Assembly (NCBI RefSeq): GCF_008831285.2
Contig: NC_045148.1
Location: 7,383,001 to 7,447,000, forward strand
DNA from: Nymphaea colorata
Taxonomy: Eukaryota; Streptophyta; Magnoliopsida; Nymphaeales; Nymphaeaceae
DNA length: 64,000 bases
Direction of reading: 5' to 3'
In this document: positions 1-12,382 of the stretch, piece after piece
How positions within the stretch are numbered: the stretch's first letter is position 1
How the letters are laid out: each line of letters starts with the position of its first letter
The notes under the pieces: model-generated
The model's database searches: none
The model's input: only the letters and a program-made list of their open reading frames with translations
Told to the model about the DNA's origin: nothing
Program-made: the position numbers and the translations under genes

Positions 1-600
1 TTTTTTTAAAAAATAGGTTTTGACTAAGTGGGATTGGCCACTAGCCCTACAAACACCCCTTTGAGGTGTGGGCAGGGCTATTGTCCACCCAAAGAAATCA
101 AAACCGCTCCCTAAGGGGCGGTTTTTTTTGCAAGAAAAGGAGGGAGGCTTGCAATAGCAGACCCCTGCCCGGGCGCTGTTGCATGCCAAGCGCAACAGCG
201 ACCGGCACTTGGAGACCACGCGCGGCAGCGCCTTGCGCGCTGCCTCGCGCATGACGGGCGCTGCTGTGACCGCATGACGGGCGCTGCAGTGATCACTGCA
301 ATGATCGCTGTTGCATAATGTTGTAACTTCACGCGATAGCGTAGCGCGCGACGCTACGCAATCGCGTCTGCGCATCGGGCGACGTGTTGTCTTGCGACGC
401 CCTGTGGTGCGACCAATTGTCATGGGACGCGCAATCCTTTGTTTTTATTTTTTTATATTTTATTATTTTTTCCTAAGGGTTTTTCGTAAAAAATCATAAA
501 AATTTCTTTTTTTGTTTAATTTATTTAAAAGGCATATAAACCTAGTTTTATTTACAAAAAAGGAGGTCGACTTCGTTTTAAGCTTCAAAAATATATTTTG
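1..600 (+). repeat. GC-rich palindrome cluster, LTR-like block
   Basis: No gene is visible. Positions 160-425 are strongly GC-rich in an otherwise AT-rich window and full of inverted and direct repeats. Two examples are a hairpin at 331-367 (16-bp arms, one mismatch, 5-nt loop) and a perfect 16-bp palindrome at 285-300. A 17-bp direct repeat occupies 248-264 and 271-287. A TATA box (TATAAA, 535-540) follows, and TGGTACCAGGAC at 599-610 resembles a degenerate initiator-Met tRNA primer-binding site. That order fits the U3, TATA and R/U5 parts of an LTR. The 3' end of the neighbouring Copia element does not match this block, so the pairing is unproven. Confidence 0.4.
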
Positions 601-837
601 GTACCAGGACGAAACATAAAATGGGGAGAAGTTTGTGCATGGGCACGCAACACTTATAGCATATGACTCTGTTGTTTTGAACTCGATTTTGGATTTTGAC
701 TTTGAAATGTTGATTTGGATTTAATTTTTGGGTTTTGGATCTAATCTGGATCTGAAATTTGGATTTTGGATTTGAATCTTGCGCGTAAATTTGGGTTTTG
801 TGCTTGGGTAAAATAACACAATTGTTTTCAAAAAATT

Positions 838-3800
838 TTGGGGTTATTACAATTAGTCTGCAAATTATACAAATTTCAAAATGAATCATCATCCCGAGAA
901 GCTTATGATATGAAAACTATACCTCAAACCAATGATAGATTTTGGTATCCAGACACTGGCGCTACCCATCACATGACTGCCGATCTAAACAAGTTATCTG
1001 TTCACTCAGAATATCGTGGGTAGGATCAATTGAGAATTGGAAATGATGCTGGTATTCAAATCAAGAATATTGGTAATGTTTCTCTCTCCAGCTCAGACTC
1101 ACATTTTTTTTTTAAATAATGCGCTGCATGTTCCTACTATTTCCAAGAATCTTCTATCAGTGCATAAATTTGCCCCTGACAATGATGTTGTTTTAGAATT
1201 TGACGCAAATCATTGCGATGTTAAGAATCAGACAGTAGGGGAGAAACTTATGGAGGTAGCAAATAAATGAGGCTTATATCAGCTAAAGTTACAACATTAT
1301 CCAGCTCGCTAGAAAACAGCACTTGTGGGAGAAGGAGTCTCGGTTGATGATTGGCACAGTCGAATTGGACATTCTGATTTTAGAACTGTGATGCATGTTT
1401 GGAATAAATTTGATTTACCTATTGACAGCAAGTCTTATACTAAGATATGTGATGCATGTCAAAAAGGGAAGAGTCATGCTCTTCCTTTTGTACCGACACA
1501 ACATAAGATTGAAGCTCCACTTGATTTGATTTTCACTGATGTTTAGGGACCATCAGCTATTTCATCTTTTCATCTTTATATGGTTATAGCTACTATGTTA
1601 ACTTTATGGATGCATTCTCTCACTTTTCTTGAATATACATTATAAAAAATAAATCAGATGATCTCTCTGTTTTTAAAACTTTTCAAGTTATAACAACAAT
1701 TTGATCGAAAAATCAAGGTTGTTCAAAGTGATTGAGGAGGAGAATATCCAATTGTTTTCACCTACCTCAAACAGATTGGTATTGTTTATAGAGATGTTTG
1801 TCCACATGCTCACCAACAAAATGGCAGCATAGAAAGCAAACGTAGGCATGTAGTTAGCATCGGATTGACGCTTCTCGCACATGCTAACTTTCCTTATAAA
1901 TATTGAGACTTTGCCTTTAGAACTGTTGTCTTCTTGATCAATAGAATGTCAATTTGGGTTCTTAAAATGAAGTCACGGTATCAAGTTTTGTTCAAAAACT
2001 CTCCAGATTATAAATTTTTAAAGGTTTTTGGATGTGCCTGCTAATCATGTTTACGTGATTTCAACTCTCACAAATTGCAGTTTCACAGCAAGCAATATAT
2101 CTTTTTTGGTTACAGCAGCATGCACGAAGGACACATTTGCTTCGATCAAGATACGAGCAAACTTCTTATCAGTAGGCATGTGGTATTTGATGAAGGTATA
2201 TACCCCTTCAAAACCTTGGCATCATCAGCCAAACCCAATGAACCTACACCCACACTCCCGTTAGTCATAACCATGTCATCCCAAACCGTACCACGTCCAC
2301 CAAACCGTGCCACAATCCATCAAATCTTATACCACCTCCAGATCTCTTAACTCAACCAACCTCTCCCATTCATTCCCCTTCTACCACCATCTCCCCTACT
2401 CAGGATATGCCAATTCAACCTATACCACCACACCGAACCCTACACCCCCTCCAAATTGGTTCTCTAAAGCCCAAAAACCTATAACATCTCCAAATATCCT
2501 CTCCCTGAAATTCATCTCACCCATCTAAACCTTGAAACTGAACCTCATACTGTGTCTCAAGCCTTGAAACATGTTCAATGGGTTCGCGCCATGAAAGCTA
2601 AACTTGCAACTCTAAACAACAATCACACATGGACCTTTGTCCTGCCGCCTTCCTCTACTGATATTACTGCCTCAAAATGAGTTTTTCGTATCAAAAGGAA
2701 AGCTGATGGCACACTTGAATGGTACAAAGCTCGCTTAGTCGCCAAGGGCTATACCCAAGAACATGGTATTGACTACCTTGAAACCTTCAATCCAGTAGTC
2801 AAACACCCCTGTGTAAGAGTCCTCCTCACGATCGCAATCACCTATTGTTGTACTGAACAACTTGATGTTCAAAATATTTTCCTTCATGGCATTCTCACTG
2901 AGAAGGTATATATGGCTCAGCCCTCGGGCTTCATTGATGACCGATTTCCTCATCATGTTTATCAGTTGCATAAGGCTATTTATGGTTTAAAACAGTCTCC
3001 TTGCGCCTGGTTTCATCGACTTACTACCTTCTTGGTTTCATTGTGTTGCATTGGCTCTAAAGTGGATCCCTCTCTTTTTACGCGGTTGCGGCAAGATTCA
3101 ATACTATATATTTTCATCTATGTTGACTACATCATTATTACAAGCAATAATGCTATTATGATTCAGTCTATTATTCACACTCTAGATCAAGAGTTTGGCA
3201 TCAAAGGCCTTGGCCTCCTACACTATTTTTTAGGCATACAAGCAATGTTCTCTTTCAAAGGTCTGTTTCTTTCTCAAGAAAATGGCATGCTTGATCTTCT
3301 CCAGAAAGCAACGCGCATGTCGACCACCTTTAAGCTGTCCAAACATGTTGGGGAACCCTTATTTGATCCCACTCCTTATCGGCAACTTGTTAGTACACTG
3401 CAATATCTTACACTTGCAAGGTCCAATCTCTTCTTTGCTGTTAACAAAGTTTGTCAGTACATGTAGCATCCCACTACTGTACACATGACTGCGGTCAAAC
3501 GTATTTTACGTTACATTAAGGCAACGCTATCTTGCAGTTTACTTTTAAAACTAACCACCAATTTTTAAATTGATGCTTACACAGATATAGACTGGGTTGG
3601 AAATATTGATGATCGAAAGTCTACTGGAGGATTTGTGATCTTCATGGGTTCATCTCTTGTCTCTTGGTCTGCTCACAAACAGCCTATTGTTGCTCGATCG
3701 AGCATTGAAGCTGAATGCCATGCTCTAGCGTCTTGTTCCTCTAAGGTTTTATGGCTCACGTTTTCACTTCAGGAAATACACATCACTATGCCGCTTGTTC

Positions 3801-4030
3801 CTCGTTTGTGGTGTAACGACATAAGTGTTGCCTCTCTCTTTGCCAATCCTATATTTTATAATAGAAGCAAACATATTGAGATTGATGTTCATTTTGCTTG
3901 AGATCACATCGCAAAGAATCATCTTCAGGTTCACTATATTCCTAGAGCTGATCAACTGGCTAACATTTTCACAAAACCTCTCGCTCAAACTACTTTTCAC
4001 AACCTCAAATTCAAGCTAAACACTCTTTTT
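838..4030 (+). pseudogene. Ty1/Copia retrotransposon pol remnant
   Basis: This is a decayed Copia polyprotein read across several frames with many stops. The order is protease, integrase, reverse transcriptase, RNase H, which is diagnostic of Copia. The aspartic protease motif DTGATHHMT lies at 952-978. The GAG-pre-integrase zinc region (H..H, then CDACQKGK) is at 1325-1546. An integrase core fragment spans about 1550-1950, with a TGA directly after the QSD motif. Reverse transcriptase begins near 2690 (ARLVAKGYTQ) and continues in an open frame at 2912-3466. Its catalytic YVDD is changed to YVDY at 3119-3130, which should abolish polymerase activity. RNase H (ARSSIEAECHALA) and the terminal NIFTKPLAQ motif lie at 3590-3990. 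Gag is missing, so the 5' end is truncated. The element is immobile on its own. Confidence 0.9.
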
Positions 4031-4052
4031 CGAGCGTTCATCTTGCAAGGGG

Positions 4053-4440
4053 ATAATAAGCCACAAAACGATACACTCGGCAACAGCACAACCAGCTCCA
4101 ATATTGACACCGGAGGAGATCACGCCCATGCCAACAACATCAGATCCAAAATTGTAGCTAAAAGAGATCACACCCATGCTAAAGATAACGTCGATCTCAG
4201 TATGACAACTATCTCAAAAAAAAAGGGAAACTCATGATTTTGTAAATCAATTAAATCCCAAGAAATGTGGGACTGATACAAAGATTGAAGATAAATAAAA
4301 TCTCTTCTCTTGTAAAAATTAACAAGAAAGAGATATTTCCTATCGTGGACATAGACTAAAAGTTGAACCACGTTAAATGGTATCTTCTTCTCTTCTCTTC
4401 CTTGGCGTGTGGTTTTCTAGATACTTTATCCAAATGTTGC
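4053..4440 (+). repeat. Probable 3' LTR of the Copia element
   Basis: The stretch follows the RNase H end and a purine-rich tract (AAGGGGA near 4047). It contains the paired motif CGTGGACATAG...GAACCACGTTAAAT at about 4344-4376, characteristic of the U5 end of plant Copia LTRs. Two other places carry the same motif: about 9170-9212 (same strand) and about 23087-23128 (opposite strand). The exact ends and the target duplication could not be fixed, and no matching 5' LTR was found. Confidence 0.55.
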
Positions 4441-4672
4441 ACAACAATATCATTCCAAGTATTAACACGAGAAGAGTTGCATAGAACATAAATTAAAGGA
4501 GCTTGAACCCATACTAAGCACGGCCAGGAACTAAGATTTAACCGGACGGCAACTACCTTATTTGATCAAACCCATTTCACTACAACCACAAGAGCTTTGG
4601 AGCCGCTATCCTACTTGGGCAACTTCTTTAACTCCATCTATGGAGTTACCAGCTGGTTCAATATTCTTTGTC

Positions 4673-5805
4673 TTAGTTGGGAAATGCCTCTATGAGCGAT
4701 GGAAGGGAAGGGAGGGAGATGATGTTGTAGCGATTGAACCCTCCTTCCTTGAGCAGATTCTTCCATTCCATCTCCGTCCTCTCCCTTCCACCGGATGTGT
4801 GCGCCATCATCACCAAGTCGAAGACCATCCGCGTATCGGCCCACCCCCCTTCTTCGTTGGGCTGCAACACGGCGTCCACGATTATCAGTTTGCCCGTCTC
4901 CTCTGGAATCGCTTTCCGGCATTGCTTCAGTATCTTCAAGCAGTTCTCATCATCCCAGTCATGCAAAATCCACTACGTGCATTAGCAGAACAGTCAATTA
5001 TGCTAAATGATCACATCAATCACCAATTAAAGCTACCCTGCTCATTACTAACCTTCATGAAGACGGCATCGGCCTTGGGAATCTCAGCGAACATGTCACC
5101 ACCCACATGGGTGACGCCCTCATAGTCTGGTGCAGTTTCCACAACATGGGGGAGGTCCAGGTTGATCCCCGTGATGTGTGGATACGCCTTGACGATCCCG
5201 CCGATTGCAGTTCCGACCCCGCCGCCGACGTCTACAAGCGAGTTGAGTTGGCGGAAGCCGTCCTTGTATTCGTCTATGATCGCCTTGGTCACGAGCTTGG
5301 TGTTGCAGGCCATGGCGGAGTTGAATAACTTGCCAAATCCAGGGTCACGAGAACAATACCCCCAGAGATCGACGCCAGCATGGGCCATCTCAAAGGCCAC
5401 TCCGCCCTCCATCGCGCACCTGCTGAAGCAATGCCATGGAGCCAAGGCGGAGAGGTGGTTGTGCATAAGGACCATGGGCGCCAGGGTGAGCTCCCCGTCC
5501 TTGACCAACCACCTGGAGGCCGGAGTCAGGCCGAAAGTGGGCTCGCCGCTGTTGCCGGTGGGCTGGTGCTGTGCGAAGACGCGTTTGTGGACGAGGACTC
5601 TCATGATGCGCCGGAGGCAGTGGAGGTCCGGCGAGGGCGTCGGCAACTGGGCAGCCATCTGGTGCAGAGTCATGGGGCCGCCGTTCTGGTCGATGATGTC
5701 GGCGATGCCCAGCTCGACGACGCATTTGAGCGCCATTGAGGTGGCGAAGGCCAAGATGTGATCCCATATCATAGCCTGCCCCTGAACAAGCCACTCCTCT
5801 CCCAT
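4673..5805 (-). CDS. Class II plant O-methyltransferase (COMT/6OMT-like), two exons
   Basis: The enzyme should transfer a methyl group from S-adenosylmethionine to a hydroxyl of a phenolic or alkaloid-type substrate in the cytosol; the substrate cannot be told from sequence. Exon 1 is 5053-5805 and exon 2 is 4673-4972. An 80-bp GT-AG intron (GTTAGT donor, GTAG acceptor) separates them in phase 0. The product is 350 aa, normal for the family. Residues 1-110 form the dimerisation domain. The SAM-binding motif VDVGGGVG is at 191-198, GGDMF at 235-239, and the catalytic His at 255 in WILHDWDDEN. The family signatures VFDLVMMAHTSGG and ERTEMEW follow. The protein ends in the usual PSLIEAFP. The start Met is the first in frame, after a GA-rich 5' leader. 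I see no stop or frameshift. It resembles norcoclaurine 6-O- or resveratrol O-methyltransferase-like proteins. Confidence 0.92.
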
Positions 5806-5865
5806 CTCTCTCCCTTTCTCTTCTCTTCTCTTCCCTTCCTCTCTAATGGCTGATGGACTGTTGGT

Positions 5866-5916
5866 GGCTCTTTATTAAATTCGATTGTTGTGTAGGTACC
5901 GCCCATTGTTCACGTG
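5866..5916 (-). promoter_or_regulatory. Putative TATA and G-box upstream of the O-methyltransferase
   Basis: On the minus strand a TTTAATAAAG element at about 5870-5882 lies some 70 bp upstream of the ATG, and the leader between them is GA-rich. A perfect G-box (CACGTG, 5911-5916) with a following GGG-type flank sits about 105 bp upstream of the ATG. G-boxes bind bZIP and bHLH factors in stress- or light-responsive plant promoters. Function here is inferred from position only. Confidence 0.4.
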
Positions 5917-5924
5917 GGTAGTCT

Positions 5925-8280
5925 ACAAAAATGGGCACCGTCTCACCTTCAGTAGGAAGGTAAGTCACGGTCATGACCTCCAGGTGAAACAGGAAAAAAC
6001 ATTTTGGTAATTTGTAAAAAATAAATGTTTGTTTACGGTCTTTTTTTTTTTTTTAATTTTGTCTTGACAAAAAGCTTTTTTAGTATAAACTTATTTTAAT
6101 CATTAACCATATTAGCACATCAAAATTTGTGCACCATATTGGTTTCTTTTAATGTTTATTTTAATAAAAATTGGCTATGGATCATTTTTAAGGTTTTAAT
6201 TCGTTTTGGGATTTAAACTTACGAACATCATATTTTCTAATATTTATAGTTTAAAAGAATAACATACTGGAGAGCCACAATGAACATATAATTTGAATGT
6301 TGAACTCCTTCTTCTTGAGTGTGAGTCATCTTGCCGCCCCCTTGTATCATATTGTGCCCCTTAAGTCAAGCAAGCCTAGATAGTTATGGTTGATTCATTT
6401 ATTGATAGAAGGTTGATCGCTGGCTTGAGTTTTTGTGAGTCAACTGCTTGTACAAACCTATACAGCCTTAGACCGTAGAGGAGGAAGAGGAGAGAGAGGA
6501 GGGAAGATCTTGTGGGGTCATAAAGTAAAGTAGGTCTTCATTGGTCTGAACTTTTGGTATAAAAGACAGAAATCAAGAAATTTTTTCATTTATCCTGTTG
6601 TTGTTTCTATGGTTATTGAAATGATATTTTTTTCATTGAGCAGCAGGTTATCTGCGGTCAAACGAGAACAAAAAGGACAAAAACTTCCTTCATTTCCTTC
6701 GCACACCAGTTAGAGTAGCAGTAAAGTTTTGATGGTCCGCTAGAAGGTGCAAGTGCAACCCAACTTGTGTGGACTGAGGTCTATGACTGCTTGCTACAAA
6801 GCAAATGCTCGCGCCGCTGTTCTACCGACTTTTCTTCCTACCATTAACCGACTTGTCATCCTGGCAACGTAACCGTGCCAAAACCACCAAACTTTCCCAT
6901 TGCTCCACCTCATTAATCTACCGTACGTCCGACAAACTTCCTTGAAACTGGAACAGTATGGGTAGGTGCACATTCCAATGAAACCTTGCTGGGAGGAGGA
7001 CTCTTGTCTTTTATTGGCAAACAATACAGTATGAACGGAAACAATACAAGCTAAGCATATTACAACATATATATATCTATATATATTAGACATAGATATT
7101 GGTTAGGCCTCTGATGTTCAACCTCTAACTACGTATACTTGGGATGAATCAGTAACTATATTCGAATAGTCAAGCATTTTGCTAAAGGGAGATTGCAATG
7201 AAACTTTTTTTCTATCTTCCGTTAGAATATCAATAGAACTCCCTAGGAGTCGACGCGATGGATTTGAGCATTGAGTATTTAGCTAAAGGGAGATTGTTTG
7301 GCCTTCCTTTAGATTTTAAAAACTTTTAAAATTTATATATAAATTTCAAAAATTTTATTTTAACATATATACAAAATTTGAGAATTTTTATTTCGGCTCT
7401 TTTTAAAGTTTGAAAAATATAGTTTGGTCTTTGCGATAAAAAATTTTTGGCTTTGCTCTTGGGTGGCAGGTTTTCGTTTCAAACTCTCATAACGTCAACT
7501 TTTTGTGCTACAAAGCGAGACATAGACATACAAGTATGTCACAAAGAGACACCAAAAACAGGACTTGTATGTTGGAAGAATAGGAAAATGGTGTGTGTTT
7601 TTTATTTCAGTCGGCCATTAAGATGAAATAATTCTCCTGCTCACCCAAAAGTAAGATAACATAGAAATAATATAGTTTATCTAATCAAAAGTTCACATAT
7701 TTAGAGACGGCAAAATGATGAACCTTCGCGTCCCTTATTTGCTTATTTTCTCCTCAAAAATGATGTTAGATGCACGGCAAACTAACTACAATGAAGACTG
7801 CAATATCTTCGGAGTGTCGTGGTTGTCTATTGCTTGCCTGGGGCACGTATGCTGGACGATAATAATCCTCTCTAAATGCAACACTTTCATTTGGTTTGCA
7901 TGGTTCTAAAACTAGAAATGTGCAATTTTGGAGCTGGAATTTGCAAAGCTAACATATTTTTATGGTTTCTATTGCATATAGACAAAAAGATTACGAATAC
8001 GAATTTGATCCCCATACTGAGAAACACTTAAAAAGCTACCTGCTTACGATAAAAAATTATATATGCAAGCTGTCACCACATGACTAGCAGCAGGCATCTG
8101 ATCATTATGTTCGAGAACAGCGAAAAATACCGATCTAAACATGTTTCTTTTTTCTTTGCTCATATAAAACTGTATTTTATGAAGATTTTGAAACCATTGA
8201 CCCAAACTTTTCCGATTATAAAGTTTATTACATGTAAAAGTAACTTTTTCATAGAAAAACTAAATGTAGGACATTATATA
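5925..8280. other. Intergenic, no gene recognised
   Basis: AT-rich DNA with short purine tracts (6478-6507) and a short TA run near 7066-7085. An open frame on the minus strand at 6794-7093 (99 codons) has a hydrophobic start but matches no family I recognise. I do not call it a gene. Confidence 0.5.
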
Positions 8281-8299
8281 TGTATATATATATATATAT

Positions 8300-8340
<41 letters not shown>

Positions 8341-8343
8341 TAC

Positions 8344-8388
<45 letters not shown>
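8277..8388. repeat. (TA)n microsatellite, internally duplicated
   Basis: Two or more TA runs are separated by ATAGATACCATAC, which occurs at about 8335-8348 and again at 8384-8397, so a run and its flank appear to have been duplicated in place. It directly precedes a MITE-like copy. Confidence 0.9.
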
Positions 8389-8389
<1 letters not shown>

Positions 8390-8391
8390 TA

Positions 8392-8735
8392 CCATACGAC
8401 TTAGGTAGGAGACAAAAATCTTAACAATATTTTAAACAAAATGTGACCATTTTAATTAATGTGTTCATAAACATTAATTTAATATAAATCATGTTCTAAT
8501 TCAAGTTATTTTTACACAAAGTTTGATTTTCCTACTATCAAAATTTTGATGTCATATAAGTCATTTATTTTTGGATTATTATAAATGCATTGTTATAATA
8601 AAAATTTGACTAACTGAATACATGTTTATCATCAAAACACTCTTAACATCACAATCAAGCTTAGATAATTACAAAAAGTGCTCCTCAATAATACTACATT
8701 ATTTAATTTAATGGGTCTGCTTGATATTTAACAAT
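8392..8735. mobile_element. TA-microsatellite-associated MITE family, copy A
   Basis: The left end (ACTTAGGTAGGAGACAAAAATC, from about 8399) matches the terminal repeat of the copy at 55312 (ACTTGGGTAAG.GA.AAAA.CC). Internal blocks such as AACATAAATCATG/AATATAAATCATG and TACTATCAAAATTTT are shared with that copy in the same orientation. The left edge abuts the (TA)n tract. The right end is diverged and placed only roughly. There is no coding capacity. Confidence 0.6.
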
Positions 8736-9039
8736 CCCTCTCTCCCATGACTTCATCATGATTTATTTGTTAAATGAACAGCTCTCATGCTGTCCATTTT
8801 TTTTTCTCACTCTCTCTGTCCTACTCCTCTTTCCCTTACCTTCCCCAACTCCCCCATCCCTCCCCAACTAGATCCACCACCACCACCTGTTCTCTTATTA
8901 TGGAAGAGGGTGGAACACACGGTAAAATCTGTAAGTTGAAATAAAATAGGCAACAAGTTCTGAATATATAGAATGCCATCCCGAGTTTCTCGAGATAGGA
9001 TAAATTGCCATTTCATGCTTCTCTCGATGTTTTTCGATA

Positions 9040-9225
9040 AGCTGATTCTCTCTATGGCTCAGCAATTATCCTTATCCCTTGTTTGTCCCTTGTCTTTATA
9101 AAGACGAGAATGTAACACCGCAAGGCATGTAACACGCAGAGCAGTATAACGAAGTTTGTTCCTCCTTCTCATGGATGTAGGCAGTAATGCCCAACCACTT
9201 AATCTTGTGTATCTGTTTGTCTCTC
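9040..9225 (+). repeat. Copia LTR remnant (R/U5 part)
   Basis: A TTTATAAAG box at about 9095-9103 is followed by CATGGATGTAGGCA...TGCCCAACCACTTAATCTTGTGT at 9170-9212. This is the same conserved U5 motif as in the LTR near 4350. No Copia coding sequence lies on either side, so it is a solo or truncated LTR. The ends are approximate. Confidence 0.55.
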
Positions 9226-9599
9226 TAATCTCTTGTTACTCTGTTTCTCTCCCACTCCATGATGATTCCGACAGCTGCTGGCATAGGGAAATGGCGCGGG
9301 CGGCCGCCTCTCCCCCTTCTCCAACCTGCCCTCCTTGTGGAAAATTCCACCCATTTTCTCCCTCCCCCGTCTTTCTCCCTCTCAAAAGGGCTACCGCAGG
9401 TGCCGGGGATGCCACCGGCAGCAGCCGATGGAAATGTTGGTAGGAGGGAGGAAGGGAGGGAGTCAGCAATGGAAAAAAATAAAACGTAAAAAAAACGTAT
9501 AGTTTGAAGGCAGTCCAATTTTAAAGATAGGATGGTTCTGATCCGCTATCCATTTAACAAAGATATGGTAAAGAATATATATATATATATATATATATA

Positions 9600-9632
<33 letters not shown>

Positions 9633-11767
9633 CTCATGTGATTTGAAAAATAAACACGTTTTTTTGTGGTAGAATATTAATTTGCTTCATATGTACGATG
9701 GGTAAATTTGATGTTTTCTAAAAATCATGAATCTGATCAAAAAAGTTAGAAGGCCATCTTGGAAATAAGGACATGCCAGCTTTAAATTCGATTAAGAAAA
9801 TTTTGGATATAGACAAGTGCAAATTTTGAAGTGATTGTGGGGCAAAGCCTAATTGGTTGGGTTAAAAGTCTATATAAAAGCAGGTCTGTAGTTTGATTTT
9901 TATGAAAACTTGTGTCTTAAGGTAGTAAGGCGTAACATTTAAGTTGAAGGATGTACTGTTGCTATCGGTAACACCGACACAGCTCAGAACCTCAAAGGCA
10001 AGGAGAATGGGGGCCTTCAGCCCTTTTTCGGGCGGTATGATTAATATCTTTCGTTCACTCAAAATATGTTACAGAATTTCTGGCCTTTCCGAGCCACCGA
10101 ATCTCATGCGTCAATAAAGCAAGCCCTAATCTCACTCAGTTTGAACTTACAATCCTTATTAGTGATATATATTTAGAAAGAATAAGGTGAAAATTTATTT
10201 TATTTTTTAACTTAAAATGACTTTCCGTACATAGATTTGGATGAACAAAAAAATTCAGGTACATTATGAATAGGAAAAAAAACAAAATAGGAATGGTTGT
10301 AGTGGCTAAATGAATTGCATGGCACAAGCATTCATTATTAGGCTTTTATATGGACTCTTTTAGGGCATAAATTTAATTGAAGAGAAAGAAAATAAGCTTT
10401 GGTAAAAAAAAAAAGACTAAATAAAAGGCAATATATGTCATAGAACATGAACTATATATATATATATATATATATAACCTGTAATATTAATAGTTAAGTA
10501 AAAAGAGTATTTCATTTTACTATCCAAAAAGAAAGCTGAAGCTTCCATGCATCCCTCGTTGCCATCGAGTATAGGTATAGGGTCTGCTTGGGTGTAAGGG
10601 TACTACCTTTGCGGTGCTTCAACTTAAGCTTCAATGGTCTTTCTTTTGTAGTACAAATAGTTGACACTAACTACATACCAGCTATTGTTCTATTGTTATC
10701 TCCTTCAACTCTGTCAATTGCAAGATTGGTTTACCAGGTTTTTAAAGTTTTGTTTTAAGTGTGCATCAATTATCAGAAAATGTAGGCATCATTTTTCAAA
10801 TAAGACCAAACTAAATGCCACAAAGTTGGGCCTGAATCGGCTGCTTCAATTCAAATCGGTGGCAAGCCAATTTGATTCGTCCGCTGACTTACTATTTTAA
10901 GTTTTTTTAATTGATTTATATATTTTGCTGAGACATGACTTTAAAATATTTTGCCGATTCACAATCAATTCAGCCGAATGAGTGAATCAGCTGATACGCG
11001 CTCATTGGTTCGATTGGACAAGCGATATTGACAAGACCGGTGCGAAGCTTTATTTAGGTAGCGATTAGATACGAAGAGACCATTCATTACTGAGTTTTAA
11101 TTTTAGGGGTCTCTAATTTTCGACGACAAAAACAGCAAGCACCAAATTTTTAGCCATCAAAACCCTCATGCTTTCCGTCTGTCTGCATGCTATTTTGGTT
11201 CTGCAAGCTGCTGAAAGTCTTCTAATAATAGCCCATGATTAGCTGTATAATGGGTTCCATCCTAAATGAATTCATAAGGTGAAAGATCATCATTTTTTGT
11301 CACTTTCTTCTCGTCCTCTTTGCTTAAAATCTCATTCTAAGACATGGTTCGATTAGCGATGCATGGCCTCCTCCCAATAGATGCCTGTGATGGTTCAACG
11401 CAGAATCGGAAAACCGGGTTCTGCATTTCTGGTATCCTTCCTCTGAATCAAGCTCGGTAAATGGAGATAATGGAAAGATTCATCAGTTTTGGTTTCTCAT
11501 GAATGCAATGAAAGATTCATTGGTGGACAATGGAAATGCAATAAAGGAGATTGATGATATCCAGAAGATTTGAGCGAGGCCTTCAATGAATGCAGAGGAA
11601 GGATATCAATGGAGGCCTCGGTTTCAGAATAAGCTCCATTGGAGGTATAGATCTTGTTAACTTTTACATCCGCCATAACCAGATGAACTGGATCGTGCGC
11701 ATCTTTCTTCCTCTCTAGAGCTAGAGCTCCGCTAGGTAGCTCTGGAGAGTTTTGGAATCGAGGTGCA
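9226..11767. other. Intergenic with TA microsatellites
   Basis: A GC-rich pyrimidine/purine stretch lies at 9290-9460. An interrupted (TA)n run occupies about 9575-9627 and a short one 10453-10477. Several short open frames exist on both strands but none shows family motifs. No gene recognised. Confidence 0.5.
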
Positions 11768-12382
11768 ATGAGGACGAAGGGAGGACAAAGTGTGGCTGCC
11801 TCAGGTCAATTCGCTTGCACCAACCTTCGTCGTTTTGTAGGCTGTATGACACCTGTGGTTCCAACTCGATGCTTGCCAAAGGTTAGAGCAGTACCAATGC
11901 GTGTTTCAACCTTTCTTTTCTTGTTTTCCATCAAGCAGTAGCGTGTGCCGCAGCTTTTGTTACATGGAACAATTTTTTCTGCTGTGTGAATTTGCAGGCA
12001 TCTTTTAAAAATCCTAATAGGTTATGGCAGCCGTGGGAAGGGGATGACATAGAATATTTCACTTTAGGAGATCTGTGGAACAGTTATAGCGAGTGAAGTG
12101 CTTATGGTGCAGGAACGCAAGTTGTATTAGATAATGAAGAAACTGTATTCCAGTACTATGTTCCCTATCTTTCTGCAATCCAAATTTACATCGATTGGAG
12201 CTCTGTGGAGGACTTGCAGTGACGAAGGTGATACAGGAAACATTTGGATGGTAAAAGGAATGGGCTACTTGTCGGGGAAGAAAAATGGAAGCTTCTGGCA
12301 TGGAAAGGGGAAACTGGGCTTTCTTCATTTTCAATATTTTGAGACAGGATCTCCCCATGGAAGGATTCCGCTAGTAGACAAG
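11768..12382 (+). pseudogene. DUF789-family gene copy, inactivated
   Basis: Two exons of a conserved plant family of unknown function (DUF789) are visible. Exon 1, 11768-11881, encodes the typical start ending in SGQFACTNLRRFVGCMTPVV and LPK, followed by a GT donor. Exon 2, 11998-12382, follows a TTTGCAG acceptor and encodes EYFTLGDLWNSYSE, a stop, then [25 protein letters not shown] and, in another frame, LGFLHFQYFETGSPHGRIPL. The stop TGA at 12094-12096 replaces the tryptophan (TGG) of the family motif EWSAYG. A second lesion, a frame change between about 12215 and 12240, separates the QIYI part from the FQYFET part. Downstream exons with the WYPIYRIP motif were not found. Because the intron is retained this is not a processed copy; it is a duplicated or recently dying gene. 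Confidence 0.72.

Noticed and set aside
99-129. A GC hairpin followed by a T run that looks like a bacterial intrinsic terminator
   Set aside because: The surrounding DNA is clearly plant nuclear and no bacterial genes lie nearby. The hairpin is one of many palindromes in this block.
5107-5761. Long open frames on the plus strand across the O-methyltransferase
   Set aside because: They are shadows of the GC-rich exon 1 on the minus strand; only the minus frame shows family motifs and splice sites.
6794-7093. A 99-codon minus-strand open frame with a hydrophobic start
   Set aside because: No conserved motif, no promoter or splice signals, and composition like the surrounding DNA.
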